DNA of 64,000 nt from Lithodes maja (taxonomy: Eukaryota > Arthropoda > Malacostraca > Decapoda > Lithodidae), in the NCBI GenBank assembly GCA_037953745.1, contig JBAKBP010007588.1, positions 34,436-98,435 of the forward strand, read 5' to 3'. Below the pieces are notes generated by a model. That model did no database searches and was not told the origin of the DNA. It saw only the letters and a list, made by a program, of their open reading frames with translations. This document shows positions 31,611 through 42,515 of this stretch, in pieces (position 1 is the stretch's first letter; each line of letters begins with the position of its first letter). Both the position numbers and the translations under genes were made by a program.

Positions 31611-31982
31611 TACTCACTCTCCCTCTTATTCTCTCTCACTCTCTCTCTCTCTCACTCTCACGGTCTCACTCTAACCCACTCGCTCTCTCTAGTTCTCTTT
31701 CACTCACACAGTCTCTCTCATTCTCACTCTCTCTCTCTCCCTCTCTCTTTATCACCCTCTCTCTCTCGTTCTCTTTCACTCATACACTCACACACTCTCT
31801 CTCATTCTCTCTCTCCCTCTCTCCCTCTCTCTTTATCACTCTCTCCTGTCATCTCCTTCACGGACTTTTATCACACATACCTTGTCCTTTCCCTTCATAA
31901 TTACGTCGCTAATCTGGTACTTTTATATATGTGAATGTCTCTGGTGCTTGGGTTGGATGTGTCTGTCTCTCTGTCTCTGCAT

Positions 31983-32053
<71 letters not shown>
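31611..32053. repeat. CT-rich microsatellite region
   Basis: Interrupted CT/CA-rich sequence at 31611-31850, then, after about 130 bp of unassigned DNA, a pure (CT)n at about 31986-32053 that abuts a CR1 fragment. Frames through it are artefacts. Confidence 0.9.
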
Positions 32054-32054
<1 letters not shown>

Positions 32055-32740
32055 ATGCTGTACTGTGCAGTTTTGGTCTCCTTACTTAGTAAAAGACATA
32101 GACAAACTCGAATCCGTTCAGCGTAGAGTAACAAAGTTGATCCCTTCCCTTAGAAATATACCATGCAAGGGGTAAAAGAGTATTCATAAACGATAAAGCA
32201 TCCAAAGGGACCAATGTAACTAGCGGAGTTCTCCAAGGATCGGTACTGGGGCCAATTCTCTTCCTAGTTTACATAAATGACATAGATGGGGGCCTTACCT
32301 GTATAGTTGGCCAAATAAGTCGTGTCTCCGCTGTCATTACATTTTGATCGCTATATGCTGAATTAATGTCTGTGAGATGTTAAATAGGGTGCGTAAAGAT
32401 AGGAACATGTTTGTATATCTCATTCAAAATGCTGAATTAATGCTTAGATAATACTGATACCAATTATTGATCGAACTATACTAGGTGCCGCGGCATCACT
32501 TACTGTATTTGGCCGACTGTACAAGCTCAAAGTTTGCTGGCAATACAAACATTGCAAATACCTTACTCTCAAATGAGCAGATAGAATATATGCAAAATAA
32601 CCTATAAAGCTGTCATGTTTGGCTCAAATTCGCGACTGATACATCGAGGATCACTACGTTTGTAAAGATGTTACTCTCTTTTCCCCAGATGCACGGAGGA
32701 TCACTTATAGCTGTGTTATATCACTAAACCATATTGTCTC
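32054..32740 (+). pseudogene. Rearranged CR1-group fragments, interrupted by a short MITE
   Basis: First comes the C-terminal RT piece 'VQFWSPYLVKDIDKLESVQ' (32070-32160). Then, out of order, come the more N-terminal RT motif region 'VLQGSVLGPILFLVYIND' (about 32220-32285), 'SKFAGNTNIANTLLSN' (about 32525-32580; catalytic FADD changed to FAGN), a short C-terminal remnant near 32640 and a 3' UTR-like stretch to about 32740. Each piece resembles the 20-24 kb element at reduced identity. It is dead. Confidence 0.75.
32307..32516. mobile_element. 210-bp MITE with 8-bp target duplication (hAT-like)
   Basis: It interrupts the CR1 RT fragment between 'GGLTCI' and 'SKFA'. The ends TTGGCCAAATAAGT and (opposite strand) TCGGCCAAATACAG are inverted repeats. 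The 8-bp flanks CTGTATAG (32299-32306) and CTGTACAA (32517-32524) fit an aged duplication of the host word CTGTACAG. An 8-bp duplication suggests the hAT superfamily. Confidence 0.6.
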
Positions 32741-32762
32741 CTACTAACATCCCCTATAACTA

Positions 32763-32905
32763 TTTATCTATGTATTGCCCGACGCCGTGATCCCCGAAGG
32801 GGTGGCCACGAACGAACTGCCCCCATGCACCTCTGTCCCCAGTCAGTCCCCAGCACCGCCTGGATCCATATACTTCCTCATTCCATCCTTCCACCTCTCT
32901 TTCGG
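32763..32905 (-). mobile_element. Heavily 5'-truncated family-R retroelement tail
   Basis: On the minus strand it ends 'CACGGCGTCGGGCAATACAT', preceded by 'TTCGTGGCCACCCCTTCGGG', matching the 3' ends at 340-360 and 36360-36420. Only about 140 bp remains. Confidence 0.75.
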
Positions 32906-33229
32906 TTTCGGTTTATATATATAGACATATTTATTTGCTGTTTTATTTTGTTTTGTTTATTTTATTTATCTACCGTACGGTACGTCTGTCTCCGCATCCA
33001 TTTCCATATCACTGTTTCTTGATTAAACTTCTCATGTAACAATTTATCCTGTATTATTTTCTTGTCTTCTTTGTCTCTCCGTCTACAGAACTCCAGTCAA
33101 GTTATTTAATCACACTTAATTAAGCAGACTAATGAACATCCTTTGTGCTAGAGATGATTTATGAGTGAATGGTAAGTCAGTATGCGTAGTTCAGATTAAG
33201 GTTATCTTTTTTCTTTTATTCTTGTTATG

Positions 33230-33231
<2 letters not shown>

Positions 33232-33276
<45 letters not shown>

Positions 33277-33412
33277 TTATATTTTTACACCAACCAACTT
33301 CACTTCTAAACTCAATTAATAAAATCAACAAATACATGTGGCACTCCAAGGACTCGAACCTAGGATACTCACACCGAAATTCCGCGCATTTATGCATTAC
33401 GCTATCAAGACA
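33232..33412 (-). mobile_element. tRNA-derived SINE
   Basis: The minus strand carries an A-box-like TAGCGTAATGC and, about 40 bases on, a perfect B-box GGTTCGAGTCC, the RNA polymerase III internal promoter of tRNAs. The spacing and 'GCGCGGAATTTCGGTGTGAG' resemble a tRNA arm region, but no closed acceptor stem is evident. A non-tRNA body of about 80 bp follows and the element ends in an (ATA)n tract (33231-33275). This is the usual SINE layout. Confidence 0.65.
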
Positions 33413-33439
33413 GGTATTTGTTTTATTATATTTGTTTTG

Positions 33440-33735
33440 TTTTTATTTTTTTATTTTTTTGGGGGGTACTCCCTAGACCTCCATTCAGCTTGAAAAATAT
33501 CCCCCTTCCAGATAAATGTGTGCATTTTTCGGTAGATATATGCCAAAAATCGAAGGTCGCAGGCTAGTTTTCGCTCGCCAGGAAGTAATCCATACCTAAT
33601 TCAACTAGTTGGCACAAGTTTTTAAAATTTAATTAGAAATAGGGCGATAGGTCTTAAAATAACCAAACTGATTGGGCAGATGTGTTATAATATCAAAAGT
33701 ATTGGGGCTAATCATGAGAGAGATGGCGTCCAGAA
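33440..33735 (-). mobile_element. Degenerate MITE1 copy
   Basis: Reverse-oriented landmarks: 'ACTCCCTAGACCTCCATTCA', 'GTGTGCATTTTTCGGTAGA', 'TTTTCGCTCGCCAGGAAGTA' and 'TGGGGCTAATCATGAGAGAG'. The termini are eroded. Confidence 0.65.
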
Positions 33736-33747
33736 ACCTTTTTACTT

Positions 33748-36524
33748 TTTGTTTTCCATGTGAGTGAGGGAGACAAAAGGCAGAACTAACTATAGCGAGT
33801 GCCTCCCCCATAGTTGAAAGAGTGACAGGGCCAAAATCAAGGGACGTTCGAGCCAAAATGCCTGGACACACGGAGTTTGAAGCAATTTAAGTCATAGTAA
33901 GAGGGAAAGACTGATTATGGGAGAGAGTTCCAGAGCTCAGCTGTTGAATAGAAGAAAGTCTGAGAGTAACGTTTCACTCTTGGGTTGGAGAGTTGCACAG
34001 AGTAAGGGTGGGATTGTGTTGAAAGATGGGTATTACATACCCTACGTAGAGGAGCTGGTATACACTGGGAAAGCTCTGAGGAACACTGATTATTATAGTA
34101 GCGATAGAATAGCGAGAGAGATGCAACATTACGGCGAAGAGAGAGAGATTGCAGATAGTTGGTGAGAGGACGGGAGTTAATGATACGAAAGGCTTTCCTT
34201 TCTACTTTGTCTAGGGGTGCAGTGTGAGAGGATCCACCCCACACATGTGAATAATACTCAATACATGGACGCACTGTGCCCCAGTACAGAGGAAGAAGCT
34301 GTGCAGGGGAGAAAAAAAAATTGAAGCAGTTGAGCACACCCATCTTCTGGGAGGCTGTCTTAGCAAGACTGGTAATATGGTCCTTCCAAGTGAGAGCAGA
34401 AGAAAAAGAGACACCAAGAATATTGAGAGAAGATAAAAGATTGATTTTTGTATTGTTGAAAGATAAGGGATAATCCTCTGGGAGTTCCGGACGAGTAGAT
34501 ATATGGAGAAATTGGGTTTTGGAAGCATTAAAGGCAACAAGGTTTTCTCTGCCCCAATTGGAAATAGTAGTTAGATCAGAAGATAAGTGTAGCATGGCTT
34601 CATTATGTTTGTTTTTGAGGGATTGCTGGCTGGGGTGTTCCGGAAAACTAATTGAGTAGTGTAAGGTAGAGTCGTCTGGTGTATGAATGGATGGGACTGG
34701 AGGTACAGTTGAGAAGATCATTTATGAAAATTAGAAAGAGAATGGGAGATAGGACAGAGCCCTGAGGAACACCGGAGTTGATAGGATGAGGAAGTGAGTG
34801 ATGGCCGTCCACAACCGCAGCTATGGAACGGCCGGAAAGGAAATTAGAGACAAAGGCACAGATGGAGGGTAGTTTAGAAATTAAAGATTTGTGCCAGACT
34901 CTATCGAAGGCCTTCGATATGTCTAGTGCAATAGAAAAGGTCTCGCCGAAGTCCCGAAAGGAGATGACCATGAGTTAGTAAGATATGAAAGAAGATCACC
35001 AGTAGAGCGACCCTTAAAGAAGCCATACTGGCGATCTGAGAGCAAATTATGAGAAGAGAAATGCTTATGAAATTTGGAAGCAAGATTAGTTTTAAAAACT
35101 TTAGATATACAAGAGCTTCTAAGCGTAGTAGGGAAGGTATACAGTAGGGTAGTGATTGAGAGAGTGAGAGTGAGAATGGAGAAATGGATAGGCGACGAGC
35201 AGGGAGGTTTTAGGAAGGGAAGAGGATGTGTAGATCAGATTTTTACCCTGAATTGTGTTGTGGAGAAGTATCTGGAGGAGAAACAAAAGGTGTATATTGC
35301 CTTTATGGACTTGGAAAAGGCCTATGACAGAGTGGATAGAGAAGGTTTGTGGAAAGTACTTAGAATATACGGAGTAGAGGGCAAGTTGCTGAAAGCAGTG
35401 AAGAGCATGTATGAGGGTGCAAAGGCGGCAGTACGTGTGGAGAGTGAGCAGAGCGAGTTCTTTGACCTGAATGTTGGTTTGAAACAGGGGTGTGTGATGT
35501 CCCCGTGGTTGTTTACTGTATATATGGATGGAGTCATGAAAGAAATGCTATCAAGAGCAGTGGATGTTGGTGTATCGCTGAAAAGGGAGGGAATTGAGTG
35601 GAAGCTACCTATACTGCTGTTTGCGGATGATACAGTTCTGATGAGTGATAATGAATGGGAGTTGCAGGGTCTGGTAAATGAGTTTGGAACAGTGTGCAAA
35701 AAACGGAATTTAAAGGTAAATGCGGGGAAGAGCAAGGTTATGGTCTTCGAAAGGGGTGAAGTCATAGAGTGTGAGGTGAAGCTGAACGGTCAGGCTATGG
35801 AGATCGTCAACTCTTTTAAGTATCTGGGCAGTGTGTTGAGTAAAGATGGGACTATGGATGAAGAAGTGCGGGAGAGGGTACAACAGGGGAAGAGGGTTGT
35901 AGGAACACTAAAAGCAGTAACAAGAAATAGGGTGGTCAGTATGGAAGTGAAGAAGTCCTTGCATGACAGTGTGGTAATCCCGACACTGACTTACGGAAGC
36001 AAAGCATGGACGTTGGTTGAGAGACTCAGACCAAGAGTGAGAGCAGTGGAAATGAATTACTTAAGGCGTGCGTGCGTAGTTACATGGAGGGATAGACAGA
36101 TTAATGAGGAAGTAAGAAGGAGGTGTGGTGTGGAGGTAGATGTGATGGAAAGTGTGCAAAGGAACAACTTGAGATGGTTCGGCCATATGGAACGTATGGA
36201 AAGCGAGAGAATGACTAAGAGGGTGTACGAGAGCGAGGTGGAGGGACAGAGAGGGAGAGGTAGACCGAATGAGAGGTGGAAGGATGGAGTGAGGAAGTAC
36301 ATGAACGAAGGCGGTGCTTGTTGGGGGAGGGGCGTCGACTGACTGGGGACAGAAGTGCATGGGGGCGGTTCGTTCATGGCCACCCCTTCGGGGAGCACGG
36401 CGTCAGGCAATAGATAGATAGAGATACAAGAGATGAGGGCAATTGGACGATAGTTGGAGAGTTGATAACGGTCACCCTTCTTTGGGACAGGTTGAATGAG
36501 AGCAAACATGCAGCAAGAAGGGAA
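33748..36524 (-). pseudogene. Jockey-like retrotransposon, split by a family-R insertion
   Basis: Minus-strand pieces in order: 'FALIQPVPKKGDRYQLSNY' and 'RPIALISC' (36500-36430). After the inserted element at 35116-36423 come frames with 'ALDISKAFDRVWHK', 'GVPQGSVLSPILFLIFINDL', 'NWGRENLVAFNASKTQFL', 'LSPAQ'-type thumb motifs and 'LWNSLPESVFPS'. Several frameshifts separate them (near 34960 and 34720), and the catalytic F-A-D-D block is lost around 34690 (it reads as 'SYTRRL'). The 5' end is truncated at about 36524. It belongs to the same family as 25787-26647. The copy is dead. Confidence 0.85.
35116..36423 (+). pseudogene. 5'-truncated family-R RTE-like retrotransposon inserted in the jockey-like copy
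   Basis: An open frame of about 400 codons ends at 36342. It starts inside RT at 'LLSVVGKVYSRVV' and contains 'EQGGFRKGRGCVDQ', 'FMDLEKAYDRVDREGLWKVL', 'GLKQGCVMSPWLFTVYMDG', 'LLFADDTVLMSDN', 'FKYLGSVLSKDG' and the C-terminal 'LRWFGHMERM'. All RT motifs including F-A-D-D are intact, but the endonuclease and fingers are missing through 5' truncation. The 9-bp word ATACAAGAG flanks both ends (35107-35115 and 36424-36432), a clear target duplication. The 3' end is the TAGA tail shared with 1-367. Insertion is recent relative to its host element. Confidence 0.9.
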
Positions 36525-36596
36525 GACATTATCTATATCTATTTATCTATCGTATCCACATATCTATATATATCTATCTATTTAATTGTATCTTAC

Positions 36597-36991
36597 CTGT
36601 AACGGCGAATGGTGCTGATAATCATAAACATTTCTATTACCCATCTTCTGCCGAGGTGGATAGCCCCCTCCACCAACTCCACCTCCACCTACACCCTCCA
36701 CTATCACCTCCTCTTGGTGGTAGAATGGCCCTCCACCACCACCTCCACCAACTCCACCACCACCAACTCCACCACCACCAGCATCCACTAAAACCACATA
36801 CTGGGGCTGTGGTGGTTGTGAGGTTGGTTGCTGGGGTGGTTGTGATTCAGTGTAGCGATAGGGCTGTTGTTGTTGTTGTTGTTGGTAGAGCTGTTGTTGT
36901 TGTTGTTGTGGATCTGGCTTCCCCTGTAGCAGCCTCCCGTTGCCAATAAGCTGAGTGGTGGAATCGTGAGAATGCGTCATGATGGTGGATT
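36597..36991 (-). CDS. Candidate host exon A (poly-Q, poly-G, Pro-rich), partial
   Basis: This is the best host-gene candidate. The minus-strand frame lies between an acceptor with a pyrimidine tract ('TTTCCACTATTTCAG|AATCC') and a consensus donor ('TTACAG|GTAAGA'). It is 395 bp, entering in phase 1 and leaving in phase 0. It encodes 'STIMTHSHDSTTQLIGNGRL', poly-Q blocks (PQQQQQQLYQQQQQQQPY), a PQ-rich stretch, 'YVVLVDAGGGG', glycine runs broken by valine, 'FYHQEEVIVEGV', and 'PPRQKMGNRNVYDYQHHSPL'. A methionine four codons in could be the start codon. Such composition is common in cytoplasmic tails and transcription regulators, but the family is not recognised. The acceptor is repeated in tandem upstream (see 36983-37212). 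Alternatively this is chance in a CAA/GGT microsatellite-rich stretch. Confidence 0.5.
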
Positions 36992-37212
36992 CTGAAATAG
37001 TGGAAAGGTTATGTGAAAATACCGTATAGTTTGTGGATTCTGGAATAGCGGAAAAGTGTTAGGGAAATACCGTATTGTTGGTGGATTCTGTAATAGTTGA
37101 AAAGTGTTAGGGAAATACCGAATTGTTGGTGGATTCTGTAATAGTTGAAAAGTGTTAGGGAAATACCGTATTGTTGGTGGATTCTGTAATAGTTGAAAAG
37201 TGTTAGGGAAAT
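36983..37212. repeat. 48-bp tandem repeat, five copies, including exon A's splice acceptor
   Basis: GTGGATTCTG occurs at 36985, 37033, 37081, 37129 and 37177, exactly 48 bp apart. On the minus strand each unit reads as a pyrimidine-rich stretch with CTAAC, then 'CTATTNCAG|AATCCAC', i.e. an acceptor-like sequence. The unit nearest the exon is the most diverged. Confidence 0.9.
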
Positions 37213-37333
37213 GCCACTCGCCAGGAAAAACTCGACACCTGGATGGGGATAAACGTCTTAAAGCAGTTGGCTGAATGGGGCCGCATGGATACAAGCCAGG
37301 GAGAGAGAGATACAAAAAAAGACGGTGACCCCC
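37212..37333. mobile_element. MITE3 half copy
   Basis: 'CTCGCCAGGAAAAACTCGAC', 'TGGATGGGGATAAACGTCTT', 'GGCCGCATGGATACAAGCC' and terminal GGTGACCCCC before TTAA (37334-37337) match one arm of 28197-28565. Confidence 0.7.
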
Positions 37334-37518
37334 TTAATACGTGTGGCTCTCTGGGGGAAGGGTTGTTCCACCGGTGTCACACGAGCGCTTTTTCCGGCAA
37401 TTTTCGACGAGCAAGTATTTTCTCGTAATATGTGGAGGCTTTTTCGCATCGGAATCGGAAACTAGACTGAAGGTAGATGACATAAGGCAGCTGAATTTTG
37501 ATATACCTGCGATTTTAA

Positions 37519-37894
37519 GGAGCGATGGGCCGATTTTAGTTGTTATTTATTTTTTATTTTTTTTATTAATTCAGTTATTCATATATTTTGTAGTTTCCTC
37601 GCTAGACCTCCATCAACCTTTAAAAATCATCCCCAAGGCCCCCTTTCAAGATAAATATGTATATTTTTCGATAGAAAAATGTTCCGGCCGAAGGCCGGTT
37701 CCTCCTACAATTACAGGCTCGCTATCGCTCGCTAGGAAAAAATCGACACCTACAGTAAATGACACGAAAGGTCGAAATGGGGCGAAAGGTATACAAATCG
37801 CCAAACTAATGGGCCGAACGCCTTATAATCTCAAAACAAATGGGGCTTAACACGAGGGAGAAAGGGGGACCAGGAAAACGACCGATCTCCCCCC
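37519..37894 (-). mobile_element. MITE1 copy, TTAA on both sides
   Basis: TTAA at 37515-37518 and 37895-37898; ends GGAGCGATGGGCCGA and GACCGATCTCCCCCC. Core 'CTATCGCTCGCTAGGAA' and 'CCGGCCGAAGGCCGG' are present. 376 bp, reverse orientation. Confidence 0.8.
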
Positions 37895-37950
37895 TTAAAG
37901 TCGCCAGAAAACACTTGCTCGTAAAAATTGCCGTGTAACATTGCTTTTAA

Positions 37951-38310
37951 GAGGGTAGTGCTTGGTTTTTTATCTATATATTTATTTATTAATATATTTG
38001 TTAGTTTCCTCGCTAGACCTCCATCAAGCTTATAAAAACACCCCCTAGACCCCCTTTCAAGATAAATGTGTGCATTTTTCGGTAGAATAATGTCCCGGCC
38101 GAAGGCGGGCTCTTTCTAAAATTTGAGGCTCGCTTTCGCTCGCCAGGAAATAATCGACATCTAAAGGGCACGATAGGTCTTAATATTGACAACAAAATGA
38201 GGCGAAAGGTCTTAAAATCGCCAAATTAACGGAACACACGTCTTAAAAACTCAAAACTAATATGCTAAACATGAGGGAGAAGGGGGCCCAGAAAAAGCGA
38301 ATTTCCCCCC
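37951..38310 (-). mobile_element. MITE1 copy, TTAA on both sides
   Basis: TTAA at 37947-37950 and 38311-38314; start GAGGGTAGTGCTTGG, end GCGAATTTCCCCCC. 360 bp, reverse orientation. The DNA between this and the preceding copy ('ACTTGCTCGTAAAAATTGCC') is roughly the inverse of 37395-37425, so both may sit in an older inverted-repeat element of about 37.36-38.37 kb. Confidence 0.8.
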
Positions 38311-38639
38311 TTAAAAAGTGGAATCGGAAAATGCGGTGACTGACTTATTACCGATGGATTTCAATTATCATATTTTTATATATGCTTCTCCTTGGAGTAA
38401 TTCATGATGGGAGAATCTCAAATTGTCAATTATAATATATATTAGAAAGAAAAACAATAGATTTGTTTTGTTTGTAGCTCGGGTAAGAATAATAGAATCG
38501 GATTTGTTGCTTTAATTATTAAACTTTTATCTTGTATGACTGATAATGTCGAATGTATATTTAAGTAATATATTGCAATTACCACTACCATTACTAGTAA
38601 TAATGTTAATACATTAGATTTCCTGTCATTATTAGAATA

Positions 38640-38692
38640 CAAATAAAATAGCAATACAAATAATAATAATAATAATAATAATTATTAGTTTA

Positions 38693-38730
<38 letters not shown>
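38640..38730. repeat. (AAT)n/(TTA)n microsatellites
   Basis: An AATAATAAT run followed by a TTATTATTA run, together a short trinucleotide palindrome. The 38315-38860 interval is otherwise AT-rich with no recognisable gene. Confidence 0.9.
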
Positions 38731-38868
38731 ACCAGCTTTCTGCATTTAATCCATTAGATGATATCAGAATTATAATATAAGAAATTATGTATTTTTCATA
38801 ATAGTGAGCTTGTTTTTACTTATTTCCGACGTCTACATTTTCTTGTTTTTCATTGTTTAAACAATACA

Positions 38869-41800
38869 ATCTATCTATCTATCTATATGCTCAGGCCCAA
38901 TCCCCATTTTGGGGGTAGCCGACTCAAGACAGAGCAAGAACAGGGAAAACACAAAAACAACATAAACAAAAAATAAACACAGATAAAAAACACAAACTCA
39001 CACACATCCAGGTCACCCAGGAGAAGACCCAGAGACCAGGGTTACCAAGGTCGCTCCAGCACTCCCCCAGCCCCTGACCACCCGGAGAGGTTCCGATCTC
39101 GGCAGGCAGACATGCAGCGGAGCCAAAGCCACAAGCCCTCCCACCACACTTCCAGGCACACCCTTCATATTAATCGTCCCCCCGGGCCAGGCGCCTGATG
39201 GACTATTATCTAGTCGAACTTGCGCCCGACCCCTTACTCCAAATGACCACGTGTTCACTCAACTATTCACAAGCATTCTCCATTCACTCCTGTCCACCAC
39301 CACTTCCCTGCCTGATCTATAGTCATTCCTCTATCATCCAAAGCTTTCTTACACAGTCTCTCCATCTCAATGGGGGTCTTCCTGCCCTTCTATCTCCCCT
39401 TGTACCTGACTCACATATTCTCTTTGTAAGCCTTTCATCTCCCATTCGTTCAACATGACCATACCAGCTCAGCACCCTTCTGTCCACTCTGGCTGACAAA
39501 TGTTCCTGCTGCCCCACTCTCCTACGTATCTCTTCATTCCTCAATCTGTCTCTACGAGTACTCCACACATACTCCTCAAGCAGCTCATCTCCATCACATC
39601 CAGCCCTCTTTTCTCCTTTTTCTTCAGAGTCCATGTCTCAGCCCCATACATCACTGTTGGCACAACAATTCCTTGATACAGTGCACTTTTTACTTTCACT
39701 CCGAGATTTCTCGTCTTCCACATACTTCCCATTGCTCCGAAAACCTTCCTTCCTTCACACACTCTCTGTTTTACCTCCATTTCCATACCTCCACTCCTGC
39801 TTATCGTTCCTCCTAGATATTTAAAACACTCTACTTGTTCCAATATTTCCCCATCCAGCCTCACATCTAGATTCACCCTATGCTCTCCCCTATTACACAC
39901 CATTACTTTACTTTTATTGACGTTCACCTTCAGTTTCCTCCTTCCACAAACCACACCAAACTCTTTGACTACCCGCTGCAGTTTCTCATCAGAATCCGCC
40001 ACCAATGCTGTGTCATCAGCGAACAGCAACTGATTCAACTCCCAATCTCTACCATTCTTTCCTACTAAACCCAATCCTCTTCCCATAGTTCTCCTTTTCA
40101 CCTCCCTCACCACACCATCCATAAACATATTAAACAGCCATGGTGACATTACACAACCCTGTCGCAAACCTACCTTTACCTCAAACCATTCACTCAACTC
40201 ACCATTTCCTACTCTCACACATGCTCTGCTCCCTTCATAAAAACTCTTAACTGCTTCTAACAAATTTCCTCCTATTTCATAAATCCTTAACACCTTCCAC
40301 ATTGCTTCACGGTCCACACGATCATATGCTTTTTCCAAGTCCATAAAAGCCCAAAATATCTCCTTATGCTTCTCTAAATACTTCTCGCATAACTGTCTTA
40401 CTGCAAACATCTGATCCACGCACCCTCTTCCCCTCCTAAAACCGCACTGTTCTTCTCCTATTGCAACTTCCGTACACTTTATTATCCTCTCTATCAACAC
40501 CCTGCCATACAGCTTTCCAACCACTGACAATAAACTAATACCTCTATAACTTGAACACTCCTGCCGATCTCCCTTCCCCTTGTACAACGGCACAATACAT
40601 GCACTCTTCCAGTCTATTGGTACCATTGACACAACAAAGCACACATTGAAAAGTCTCACCAACCAATCTATTATCACATCTCCACCCTTCTTTATACACT
40701 CCACAGCAATCCCATCCAAACCTTCTGCTTTTCCCGCTCTCATTTGTTTCACTGCTTCTTTCACCTCATTTTCCTCAATCCTTTCATTCATTCCCTGCCA
40801 CCTGGGTGGCCTGGGTAACCTATCTCCATCCACCTCTGCTTCAATCACTGCTTCTCTTCCATCTCTTGTATTTAACAAAGATTCAAAATACTCAGCATAT
40901 CTTTTCCTCACTTCAACTGGTTCCACTAGTAATTCTCCATTTTCATCTTTCACTGACTCTTCCCTCTTTTGTCCTCCTTTCCTTACTTTATTTACCTCCT
41001 TCCAGAACATCTTCTTTCGTTCTTCAAAATTCTCACTCAGCCTTTGGCCCCACCTTTCGTTTGCATCTTTTTTTGCTTCTCTAATTTTCCGTTTTGCCTC
41101 TCTCCTTTTCTCCTTGTACCTCTCCCATACCTCAACACTACCATCCTGTAAAACCCTCTCAAAACACTGTCTCTTCTCCTCAACTGCCTTTCTCACCGTA
41201 TCATTCCACCACTCGCTTCCCTTCCTGATACCTCTGCCTCCTACTTTCCTTTTGCCGCATACTACCTCTGCACTTGCTTTCACTCCTTCCTTAAACTGTT
41301 GCCATTCAACCTCTACTTCTCTCTCTTCCATCTCTCTCACTTCCATCCACTTTTCATTTAGTCTTTCCTTGTACTCCCTCTCTTTTTCACTCTTCTCTAA
41401 CTCACTAACTTTTATTACCTCTCTTACTTCACGCTTGTCTCTTATTCGCCTGTAACTCTTAACTCTTAGCTTTCCCTCCACCAGGTAATGATCTGACATA
41501 CCCTCCGCCTCACCTCTCATCACATTCACATCCAGCAGTCTACACAATCTTTCCCTTGTCACCAGCACATAATCCATCAATGCCCTCTCTACAATCTCTC
41601 CCCTCACAAGTCTATGCCAGGTGTACTTGTGTATACGCCTTTTTTTGAAGAACGTATTACCTACACTCAATCTACACTCTTCACATACATTTTCAGTCTT
41701 TCTCCACTCTCGTTTACACCATCCACACCAAAACTACCGATGACTCCCTCAACAGGCTCATTTCCTACCCTAGCATTTAGGTCCCCTAAAACTATAACAT

Positions 41801-42230
41801 TTTCATTTTCATCAAACCCTTGTAGACAATCTCTCAAATCCTCCCAGAAACCCTCTACCTCGTCTAACTCTCTTTCACTTCCTGGTCCATACGCACTTAC
41901 AAAAACCCACCTTTCACCCTTAAACCGCATTCTCACCCACATTAGCCTTGATGACACCTCTTTCCACTCTTTTATAAACTCTCTCAACTCCTCCTTCACA
42001 ATAATAGCCACTCCTTCTTTCCCCGGACTCCCTCGTCTACTCCAGACTTTCTACCTATCACGTTTCCAAAATCCACTTCTCCCTCTCCTTTCATCTTTGT
42101 TTCATTCAGTGCAAGGACATCATACATCCTTCTTTCAAATAACCTTCAATATCCTCTCGCTTCTCATTCGTACTACATCACGCACATTCAAAGCTCCTAT
42201 TCTTAGGGTCCGGGACCACGAACGCATTCC
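38869..42230 (-). pseudogene. Near full-length family-S RTE-like retrotransposon, frameshifted
   Basis: Minus-strand order: endonuclease N-terminus (about 42205-42010, degenerate), then an open frame 42011-41667 with 'FVSAYGPGSERELDEVEGFW' and 'VLGDLNARVGNEP'. A one-base frameshift near 41697 leads to a 709-codon frame (41670-39541) with 'SVGNTFFKKRRIHKYTW', 'ALMDYVLV', 'MSDHYLVEGKL', RT 'SYRGISLLSVVGKLYGRVL', 'EQCGFRRGRGCVDQMF', 'FMDLEKAYDRVDREAMW', 'GLRQGCVMSPWLFNMFMDG' and 'LLFADDTALVAD'. Another frameshift near 39600 moves the C-terminus ('VLSWYGHVERMGDERLTKR') to 39634-39323. The 3' UTR ends in TATC/TAGA repeats at 38870-38887. Catalytic residues survive, so inactivation is by frameshifts. 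The overlapping plus-strand frames are shadows. Confidence 0.88.
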
Positions 42231-42515
42231 CTCGCCCCTATCTCAATATATATCACAATACAATAAAACATGGAATCATAATATAAAGACAAATACAATT
42301 CTAAGGTTTTACAGCACCCATACACATCCTGGCTTCCAGATATATGACTGGTATTAACCCGTACAGTACCTAAGGTTTTACAGCACGTATACACATCCTG
42401 GCTTCCAGATATATGACTGGTATTAACCCGTACAGTACCTAAGGTTTTACAGCACGTATACACATCCTGGCTTCCAGATATATGACTGGTATTAACCTGT
42501 ACAGTACCTAAGGTT

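Noticed and set aside
33232..33412. Functional tRNA gene
   Set aside because: A- and B-boxes are present but no paired acceptor stem or complete cloverleaf could be formed; a SINE body and an ATA tail follow.
36649..36949. Plus-strand His/Val-rich frames opposite exon A
   Set aside because: Antisense of CAA/GGT-rich sequence; the minus strand has consensus splice borders and the plus strand has none.
40580..41455. 291-codon plus-strand Ser/Phe-rich frame (and 41614-42357)
   Set aside because: Antisense shadows of the family-S retroelement, whose minus-strand frame has clear EN and RT motifs.
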